From Cunninghamia lanceolata (lineage: Eukaryota; Streptophyta; Pinopsida; Cupressales; Cupressaceae), in NCBI GenBank assembly GCA_027924645.1, contig BSBN01000242.1:1302001-1366000 (forward strand): a DNA stretch of 64,000 nucleotides, written 5' to 3'. Below, in pieces: positions 56,534 through 64,000 of this stretch; position 1 is the first letter of the stretch; each line of letters begins with the position of its first letter. The translations under genes and the position numbers were made by a program. The notes below the pieces were generated by a model. It had not been told where the DNA came from. It was given only the letters and a program-made list of their open reading frames with translations, and searched no databases.

Positions 56534-57964
56534 GTGTTCAAGAAGAAATTTGGTGCAGATGGCAGTGTTGAGAAGTATAAGGCCAGATTGGTTGCGAAGG
56601 GGTATTCACAAGTGGAGGGTATAGATTATGGTGAGATCTTCTCTCCCATTGCAAAGCTAACATCCATTCGATTCCTGTTATCTCTTGCAACAACTTATGA
56701 CTTAGAGGTAGAACAGATGGATGTGAAGACAACTTTCCTTCATGGTGATTTGGAGGAAGAAATCTACATGTCACAGCCAGAGCATTACATGGTGAAAGGT
56801 AAAGAAAATTTGGTTTGCAAGTTAAAGAAGTCTTTGTATGGTTTGAAGCAGTCTCCTAGGAGGTGGTACTTGAAGTTTGATGCCTTTGTGTTGTCAATTG
56901 GATTTGTGAGATCAAAATCGGATCACTGTGTGTATTTTAAGTTTGATGGTGATCATATTCTCATTGTTGCACTGTATGTTGATGATATGTTGCTCATTGG
57001 GAAGGGTAAGAATAGAATTTCTGATTTTAAATCTCAGTTGTTAGTACAGTTTGAAATGAAAGATTTAGGGGCAGCCAGGTACATTCTAAGAATGGAAATC
57101 AGAAGAGACAAAACTAATAGAAAACTTTGGTTAAGCCAGAGTAAGTATGTGAAGACCATGTTGGATAGGTTTAGCATGGCAGATTGTAGACCATTGTGTG
57201 TTCATGTTTCTTTGGGGACAAAGTTGTCTGTTGAGGATTGTCCAAAATATCCTAGTGAGGTGGAGAACATGAGCAGAGTACCTTATGCTAGTGATGTTGG
57301 CAGTTTGATGTATGCTATGGTCTGCACAAGACCAGACATTGCCCAAGCAATGGGAGTCCTTAGTTGATTTATGGCTAATCCTAGACGGGTACATTGGGAT
57401 GCAGTTAAGCGAGTGTTCATATATTTGAGGGGTACTTCCAAGTATTCCATATGCTATCATGGTAATGTTATAGGACCTCTGCATTCTGTTGATATTCATG
57501 GATTTGTGGATTCAGATTGGGCAGGTGACATTGACAGCAGGAGATCCACCAGTGCTTATGTATTTACATTGTTTGGTGGTGCTATTAGTTGGATGAGTAA
57601 GCGATAACCTGCGGTTGCTTTGTCCACGACAGAAGTTGAGTATATGGTAGGAACTCATGCTTGTAAGGAATCCATTTGGCTTAAGATATTGTGTTAAGAT
57701 ATTGGTGTTGATGCAGGTCAGATTATGATCAATTGTGACAGTCAGAGTGCGATTTGCCTTGCAAAGAATCAAACTTTCCATGCCAGAACAAAGCATATTG
57801 ATGTTTAGTTTCACTTCGTGCGAAACATGGTAGAGGATGGGAAGGTAAATTTGGAGAAGGTCGATACTTTGAAGAATGTTGCAGATGCATTGATGAAACT
57901 AGTTATCACAGAGAAGTTCAGATGGTGTTCGGAGTCTATCGGCCTCTCAGCCTATAGCAGTTAA
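56534..57964 (+). pseudogene. Reverse transcriptase-RNase H of element C, after D
   Basis: Resumes at the second GTGTT with KKKFGADGSVEKYKARLVAK. It shows GIDYGEIFSPIAKLTSIRFL, MDVKTTFLHGDLEEEIYM, SLYGLKQSPRRWY and the polymerase motif ALYVDDMLLIG (about 56970). RNase H shows FVDSDWAGDIDSRRSTSAYV and ALSTTEVEYM. Stops are TGA at 57365 (expected Arg), TAA at 57605 and 57695 and TAG at 57806 (expected Gln), all C-to-T type, with no frameshift. Ends at TAA 57962-57964. Confidence 0.9.
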
Positions 57965-58001
57965 ATCATGTTATTCTATTAGCTCTTACAAGGTGTTCGA
58001 C

Positions 58002-58012
58002 AAGTGGGAGAA
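58002..58012 (+). other. Polypurine tract of element C
   Basis: AAGTGGGAGAA directly before the 3' LTR TGTTGGG; remnant F has TTGGGAGAA at the same place. Confidence 0.85.
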
Positions 58013-59056
58013 TGTTGGGAATTAAGGTGTCTCAACCTTGGTAATTCCTTGCATTATTTATGATTATATTTATTTATTCATTGCCTATGTTGTAAATTAA
58101 TTGTAAATTCCATATTGTCATTTTGTGGAATGTGGCACGGTGATGTGTCATCCTACATGGAAGATGACAACTTGTAATTTTGTCCTCACATGAGGAGATA
58201 GGTGTCCCACTTTGTGGTAGGAATATTTTTCCATGTGTCAGCATCTTGGATGTTGTGTAAGGGAATGTTGATTGAAACGATTATGACGGATTCCTATGAC
58301 GAAGTTATGACATGTAAAAGTCAGAAATAGAAGCTTGTAAGACAGGTGAAGACATGTGTCATGAAGCATCTTTGAAAAAGGCATCTTTAGGCACCCCAAG
58401 GTGGACTATGAGATGCTGTAAGAGAATATGGTATTTATAGCCTGTGTATGACAGATTCTCTTACAGCTGTAAGTTGTAACTGCTATGACAGATTCTATGA
58501 TGGTCGTAAGAGCATCTGTCATAGCCCACTTTGGAAATAGGTGACCTCTTTGGGATGGGAGCTGTGGACAAGTGTCAGGAACATTCTATAATGTTGACCA
58601 AGTGTCCATAGGTGTGGGTTTTGGGCCATGAGGCCAAGTTGGACGCCCATTCCAAAATAGAGCCAATTTTGCCTTGTATATTCTATATAAACAGGTGCTT
58701 GGAGGAGGAGATGTAGTATGTGATTGACAGGTACTGTTATGCTGCCGAATTGACTCCAGACACGAGTGTCAAAGACTATTGAAGTTTACATTGCAAGTGT
58801 ATTGTAAACAACATTCAGTTTTGATAATACATTGTGCAGGTTTCTAAGTGTGGGGTTTTTCACCCGATAAGGGTTTTCCCCACGATATATCTTGTGTCTC
58901 TTCTTCTGTCTTCTTTCTAGTTCTATGTGTATTCCTGCAATATCTCTGTTATATGTTTCATGTTGCTGTAATTGCAAGGATTAAATTGAATTTGTATAGC
59001 TCTCCCCTCATTAGATTAGTGTAGGAAGCAATTTCTGCACACCTTGCTTCCTTTCA
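58013..59056 (+). repeat. 3' LTR of element C
   Basis: Partner of 43656-44775, lacking the 66-bp segment. TATATAAA at 58684-58691. Followed by target copy TGTAG. Confidence 0.9.
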
Positions 59057-59079
59057 TGTAGTGCAGATATGAATGTAAT

Positions 59080-59800
59080 GGGATGTCTCCACGGGAGTTT
59101 GTAGTGATTTTGGTAAATATATAATCGCAGTTGTATATTTTCCCTTGCCACATTTGTTGGTATGATTGTAACAGAGGTTTGCAGGTGTGTGGCAACATCG
59201 AAGTTAATACAAGGCTTTGTATTTGCCATTTCTTTGTTGCATATGAATCATTGTAGTTCTCTTTTGGATTATTAAGTATGTCCATTATAGGAAGATCTAT
59301 TTAAAAGTCATATATGTAAATGTGTGCCTAGTTCTGTTGATCCTTTGCTATGTATTTCCTTTCCTCCTTGTATTCTATGACTCTGTTGCCCAATGGAATA
59401 GGCACCGGTCCATATTGGAGAGGGATCAAACACTTTTTATAAAATCAACAAATCTTTCACCTGTGGTTTAGGGTAAAAAACCATCTTTCCTGTGCATGTA
59501 CATTCGCACAGTTGAATCAGCTTAATGAGAGACCTATGTAGCCAGTTTGTCTTGATCTAGTGACAACTTTGGGGTCAAGTATACATTGGGCATGGTTGTA
59601 TTTGTTTATTAGTACTTTATTTCATGCCTCTAGGAATATCTCTCCTAGGTTTAGTTGAGCCTAAAGTGCAGAGGAGTTTACCCACTTCTGTAGTTGGCCA
59701 AAATCCCCCTTAAACTATTGATAAACCTCTTCCTATCAGCTTGACGACAATCCCTAGCCTAGGTGTTTTAGGGTTTTGGGTTGTTATTTTGGGAACCAAT
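59080..59800 (+). repeat. Dispersed repeat family R, copy 2
   Basis: Same block order as 4690-5560: CCTTGCCACATTTGTTGGTATGA, AATAGGCACCGGTCC, GTTGGCCAAAATCCCCCTTA, CCTCTTCCTATCA and AATCCCTAGCCTAGGTG. It extends toward the primer site of G, so R may be part of the interior of a G-type element read in the opposite sense. Confidence 0.6.
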
Positions 59801-59887
59801 AACAGTAACCTTGCGTATTGCAAAAACTCAACCATTTACTATACAATAATAAAGGTCTCTACTTGTTATTGTGGAAAAGGGTTTGAT

Positions 59888-59901
59888 CGGGTTCACCAAA
59901 A
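59888..59901 (-). other. Primer binding site next to LTR G
   Basis: Minus-strand TTTTGGTGAACCCG abuts the LTR end at 59902 and is identical to the first 14 bases after element A's 5' LTR. Confidence 0.7.
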
Positions 59902-61149
59902 TGTTATGTGTGAAAAAGATGAATGATGAAGACTAGCATGCAAACTAGATCAAACCATTTTCCATAATAACATTCAAGGACAAGACCAAGCCAAATCACA
60001 ACCAAGGGGAAGTGGACTCAGCTACTGATCTTGTACTAAAGAGTGCTATGGAAAGATCAGATTCAACCAATCCTTTTATCAAACCCTAGGTCAAGTATGC
60101 ACAAAACCCTAGTTCAAAGATAATCAAATTATAACAGATAGACAATGACTGAAACTCAAGATCTGGATGGACAAAGATGATTAGAGAGATATCAGAACTT
60201 GTATCCCAAAAGATGAAGTGTCAGAGGATGAAATAGGGACCGCCCAAGTCTTGAAAGTTAGAATCTGTTGGAGGTCTGAACTGAGAAAATGCTTCAAAGA
60301 ACGCTCAAATTCCAGATATGGTGTCAAAATGTCTAGAAGACTAGGGTGCCAACCACCCAAGTCTTTTTGAAGGAATATTTTGAAACTTCTTTTAGATCTT
60401 GAAACCCTGATTCCTATACATTCTTCCTGTATCCTTACTTTTTCCAAATCCTATACTTGTAACCTACACACAAGACAAGAGAGGGTTTGGGGGTTGTGGT
60501 GTTTAGGGATTTGTCTTAGTCAAACCCTGGAATGGCATTCAATCCTTCCAACACCATTTATAGATAAGAGTGTGTGCCCTAGCAGCGTAGAGGCTAAACC
60601 AAATGATGATAGAATGGTTCAAATAACAATGATATCACCTTGGAGGTGAAGCCCTTAGGAGAATGAAGATCCTTCAACTCATAAGGAGATGGATGATGAT
60701 TCCAAACTTGCAACAACACACACAATACAAACACAAATCTACTCTAATAACACAAAGAATGCTTTGAATGCTCTTTTCTCCAAGATCATAAGTTCGCAAG
60801 ATCCATCTAGGTTCATAATGAATTAAAAATGCACTTATATATGCTTTCCCGCTAACATTCGTGAAATTAAATCACAAGAGCTGACAAAGAGGAACATTTT
60901 TAAGGTCCTATGCCGACATAGCATTAATTGGCCCCGACCAATCAGGGGAGACTTAGGTGATTGGCGTCCAAGTCTAGGAGCCCCTTTTTAGTCTTGGATG
61001 AGATTAAGGAAGGGCCCAATGTCCCAAATTCACATTGGTGCCGAGCAATCTCTTTGAGATGATCAATTATAATGTATAATGTAATCACGGGGACCTAAGA
61101 GCTAAACAAGGAGGTAAAAAGGCAAGTGTCCACTTTTTACTCCATAACA
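59902..61149 (-). repeat. LTR G: diverged inverted relative of the element A LTR
   Basis: Minus strand starts TGTTATGGAGTAAAAAGTGG at 61149 and ends CACACATAACA at 59902, 1,248 bp, nearly the length of A's LTR. Conserved blocks in order are the GGTCCTATGCCGACAT block, TTAGCGGGAA, a TATA box (60835-60841), CATCCATCTCCTTATG, AAGGTGATATCA, CACACTCTTATCT and CTAAACACCACAACCCCCAA. It is a 5' LTR by virtue of the adjoining primer site; its partner is not in the window. Confidence 0.8.
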
Positions 61150-61439
61150 CTACCAATCCTAATGCATGTGTGGATATTGTTAGGAACATCAATAGTGGTT
61201 TTACAATACCATGGGCCAAGAAAGCGACCCATAAAATCACCCAAAATTTTTTCCTTATTTTATGTTCCTCTAAAGAACCTTTGTTTCCTCAAGTGTGTCA
61301 TGACCCATCACGATTCAATCACCCTCTAAGTAAGTCATTTCTCTTCAATGCTCATCTACACGCAATTTGACTATCTCCTTGAAGAAAAAAATAACAATTA
61401 TGGACACATCATTACAATTATTACAAGGAATTAAGTGTT
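61150..61439. other. Spacer, no gene seen
   Basis: Short ORFs only. Confidence 0.5.
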
Positions 61440-61915
61440 TCCAAAACCATGAGAAAACACCATAGATAAAAATTGGCACCCAAATCTCAAGTCCAAATTT
61501 CAATGCCCTTACCATGATGAGTCAATATTCACAACATGGAATGTAACTCCCTATGTCATAACTACCCACTGAAATAGGGAAATCCATTTTGGACTTATTC
61601 CTCCTTTAGCAAGAAACTCTTACATGTTATAATTTGGTTAAAAGTTAAAATTTCTTTTCTAGTCCACTTTGTAACTCCCTCTTACATACTCTTACATGTC
61701 ATAGAATCTCTTATACATCTTACAATGTCATAGATACTCTTAAACATCTTACATGACATAGATGCTCTTATAATATATCATATTACATATTACATGTGGC
61801 AAAGAATGCCACATCAAGTGGGACATCCATTTTCCATATGAGCACATTAAAATACAAATTATTAAATAAGTACAAACATCATGAATTGTAAGGTGTATGA
61901 AACCATATCGCAACA
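61440..61915 (-). repeat. LTR remnant H (copia, related to C and F)
   Basis: Minus-strand TGTTGCGATATGGTTTCATA starts at 61915. The body aligns with 40150-40654, including GGAATGTAACTCCCTATGTC and CATTTTGGACTTATTCCTCC in plus-strand view. The far end is not fixed. Confidence 0.6.
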
Positions 61916-62380
61916 TTAGGGTTGTGATGCCCAGAGCCATGTACCCATTGAATTCCTTTGTTCTCATGGTCTTCATCAAAGCATTTGCAACATCTATCAA
62001 GGTGTTTACCATCTCAACCAAAATCTTGTCATCCTCTATCCTGTACTGAATAAAGTAATATTGTGTTGCATCTATGCATGAAAGATAAGATCCCCAACTA
62101 AGCTGATGACACAATGTCGACTATCACAAAAAATCACCACTATATCTTGCTTCAACTCAATATCTAAATACAATTATTGAAGCCAATCTCTTGCAAAACA
62201 TGTGTGAGTAGCTACCATATAGTATGCCTCTATAGTTGAAATAATGACATCCTATCACTCACGCATCCAACTAATTGAACCATCAAACAAGGTAAACACA
62301 TACCCATTTGTAGACTTTCTATTATCCACATATGCTACCCAATTTGCATCCACAAGTCCCTAGATATCTAATATCCTATA
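61916..62380 (-). pseudogene. RNase H remnant of copia H
   Basis: Minus strand reads GLVDANWVAYVDNRKSTNGY then VFTLFDGSISWM (62330 down to 62240), parallel to FVDSDWAGDIDSRRSTSAYV of element C, followed by AYYMVATHTCF and later ILVEMVNTLIDVANALMK. Many stops and shifts. Confidence 0.7.
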
Positions 62381-62389
62381 GAAAGTTTG

Positions 62390-62660
62390 CATTAGTGTTG
62401 CTACAAGTGGGTTGCAGGTGACCTAAAACATTACAACAGACGTCACCAACACTACTACAAGTTTGTTGGAAGTGATCCAAATTACTAAAGGTATTATTAG
62501 CACTACTATAGGTGTGCTCTAGGTGACCAACATGCTACTACAAGTGTGGTCTAGGTGATCAACATGTCACTACAAGTGTCACCAACACCACTACAAGTAT
62601 GATCCATGTGACCCAACATGTTGCTACATGTATCACTATCACTGCTACATGTGTCCCCAA
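62390..62660. repeat. Minisatellite of ACTACAAGTGTG units
   Basis: Repeats of CACTACTACAAG / CTACTACAAGTGTGGTCTAG / GATCAACATGTCACTACAAG with spacing of about 21-50 bp. It lies inside the copia remnant between its reverse transcriptase and RNase H parts. The Cys/Asp/Thr-rich end of the local ORF is repeat translation. Confidence 0.65.
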
Positions 62661-63090
62661 TTACCTCCTTGGTAGAAAATAGAATACTTTGAAGTGCCAT
62701 TAAAATATCTAAAGACACTTTATACCACAACCCAATACTCCTTGTCCAACATGGAAATATATACCTCCTTAGGACTCCAACTGCTTGGGAAATGTATGGT
62801 CTAGTGCAAACCATAGCATACAAAAGTCCATCAATGCAATCACATGGTTCATGTTCTCTATATCTCATCTAGTGTTGAAGAACATTCACTAATTTTCAAT
62901 CTTAAAAATTGAACCACTACAAAACTAACATACTTTCTCTAATTGACCCAAAATTTTCTACGCACTCACTCTTCTTTTGATCTCCATGCCAAGTAAACTT
63001 AGCTTTCTCAAGTTCTTCGCATTACATAGAAAGTTGAGATTAAAGAGCCCCAATCACACCCATATTAACTAAAATAATCAAGTGAGATAA
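62661..63090 (-). pseudogene. Reverse transcriptase tail remnant of copia H
   Basis: Minus strand shows GLLYAMVCTRPYISQAVGVL (62835-62770), matching SLMYAMVCTRPDIAQAMGVL of element C. Upstream pieces to about 63090 are poorly preserved. Confidence 0.65.
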
Positions 63091-63639
63091 CAATTATATC
63101 ACAACAAAATGTTTGAAACATAGTTATATGATTAGCTTTACACAAATCTTAACTCCAACAACATATAAATCAAACCTCATATTGAGACAAAACTTAGACC
63201 ATAGTGAGATATCCTACAAACCATGTCATGTCCTTCTATCAACACCACCAAGTGCTTGATCTAAGATAAGTAGATCTCCAACTCCAAATCCCCACACAAC
63301 AACCATCTCAACATCTAACCATTCAATACTAAGGTCAAACATAACAACAATATATCAAATAATCAAACACCATGTCACAGAGTGAAGCCTCTTGCGACTA
63401 ACCTTGCCTTATATTTGTTTTTTATATTGATAAAAATGGGGTTTTGAAAGGGCCCAGACCCTTTTACAAGAAAATAGCTCTAAGGTAGACGAAGTGAGTA
63501 TCATGAGATATGGGACAAAAGCAACACAAAACTACAACCCAACATCAAACACAATAGTTTCAGGCCAGTTATCACAGTAGAGAAATGGCAAGGGGTCAAC
63601 TAATTCTAGACCCTGGATCCTAGTGTTGGTTCCCAAAAT
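63091..63639. other. Spacer, no gene seen
   Basis: AT-rich, no recognised coding. A TTTTTTATATTGATAAAAAT phrase near 63418 is of unknown meaning. Confidence 0.5.
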
Positions 63640-64000
63640 TACTACAACCCAAAACCCTAAAACATTTCACAATCACCTAGGCCAGGGCTCTCATCAAGGT
63701 GATTGAAAGAGGTTTATCAACAAGTCAAGGGCGATTTTGGCCAAGGCCAACTAACATGAGTGGGTATACTCCTCTTAACTTTAGGCTCAGCTAGACCTAA
63801 AAGGTATATTCCTAGAGGCATGAAATAGAACACAAACAAACAAACACAACCATACCCAATGTACACTTGACCCCAAAGCTATCACTAGGCCAAGACAAAC
63901 TAGTTGCACAGGCCTTTGATTAAGTTGATTACTGCACTATGCATTTGTACCCAAATATAACTACATCACATTCCTTAAGATGACTCTGCTTAACTTTACA
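63640..64000 (-). repeat. Dispersed repeat family R, copy 3, inverted, cut by window edge
   Basis: The reverse complement matches copies 1 and 2: CCAACTAACATGAGTGGGTA, TAAACCTCTTTCAATC, CTAGGCCAGGGCTCTC, TTTTAGGGTTTTGGGTTGTA and TTTGGGAACCAAC. It extends beyond the right edge. Confidence 0.6.

Larger units (their letters stand above)
43656..59056 (+). mobile_element. Element C: Ty1/copia retrotransposon interrupted by element D
   Basis: LTRs at 43656-44775 (1,120 bp) and 58013-59056 (1,044 bp) start TGTTRGGAATTAAGGTGTC and end CTTTCA. The target duplications are TGTAA and TGTAG (59057-59061), one G-to-A apart. It has an initiator-Met primer site, a purine tract and gag-pol in copia order. 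Element D (47511-56533) splits the reverse transcriptase with duplication GTGTT. Removing D restores ...KWVFKKK... in frame. The coding part carries eleven stops and no frameshift. Confidence 0.93.

Noticed and set aside
60380..60649. Plus-strand ORF near 60.4 kb as a gene
   Set aside because: It lies inside inverted LTR G and aligns in antisense with the LTR of element A.
1..64000. CRISPR array, prokaryotic operon, rRNA, tRNA or organellar insert
   Set aside because: Tandem arrays present lack the uniform short repeats and unique spacers of CRISPR. No ribosome-binding or operon layout, and no tRNA or rRNA sequence recognised; TGGTATCAGAGC sites are retrotransposon primer sites.

Overview
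The window looks like a stretch of a large, repeat-rich seed-plant nuclear genome. The evidence is nested LTR retrotransposons with plant-type primer sites (including initiator-Met TGGTATCAGAGC), a plant mobile domain (PMD) gene remnant, AT-rich spacers and long (TA)n tracts. A gymnosperm is my guess from the style of nesting and decay; nothing here proves it. I find no intact cellular gene, tRNA, rRNA, CRISPR array or organellar insert. By junction reading, about two thirds of the window lies in dated or datable LTR elements and most of the rest is tandem repeat or older wreckage.

Layout. 1-1683 (-): decayed PMD protein gene running off the left edge. 1870-2215: 78-bp tandem repeat. 2.7-6.2 kb: AT-rich LTR-like block, foldback repeats, dispersed family R copy 1, microsatellites. 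6.86-8.31 kb (+): broken pogo/CENP-B-like DDE transposase with a possible coiled-coil tail to 9.1 kb. 10940-17347 (+): element A, a complete LARD-like non-autonomous LTR element (TSD ACATC) with three internal tandem arrays and an unknown ORF. 18150-37871 (+): element B, a gag-only element (TSD CCTCC, LTRs of about 2.5 kb). Its 5' LTR is split by S, a 5,153-bp TG...CA insertion (TSD GGTAC) with no internal repeat of its ends. Its 3' LTR is split by E, a 7,010-bp Ty1/copia element on the minus strand (TSD GATAG). 40.15-41.05 kb (-): copia remnant F. 41.4-43.1 kb: degenerate minisatellite. 43656-59056 (+): element C, a Ty1/copia element whose reverse transcriptase is interrupted by D (47511-56533, minus strand, TSD GTGTT), a 9-kb non-autonomous element with 3.4-kb LTRs and one acidic ORF. 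59.06-59.89 kb: family R copy 2. 59902-61149 (-): G, a diverged LTR of the A family with its primer site. 61.4-63.1 kb (-): copia remnant H. 63.64-64.0 kb (-): family R copy 3.

How it fits together. The insertion order can be read directly: S and E landed in B after B had both LTRs, and D landed in C. Removing each insert and one target-site copy rejoins the host sequence, including the reading frame of C. Autonomous copia elements (C, E) sit beside non-autonomous ones (A, B, D), which must have used enzymes from elsewhere. Nearly every in-frame stop that can be aligned to a conserved residue is explained by C-to-T or G-to-A change (CAG, CAA, CGA or TGG to a stop). That is what methylation-driven deamination of silenced DNA would give. 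B and D, though on opposite strands and with different LTRs, share a tRNA primer motif, a second copy of that motif downstream, and an unusual sequence just before the 3' LTR, which points to one non-autonomous lineage.
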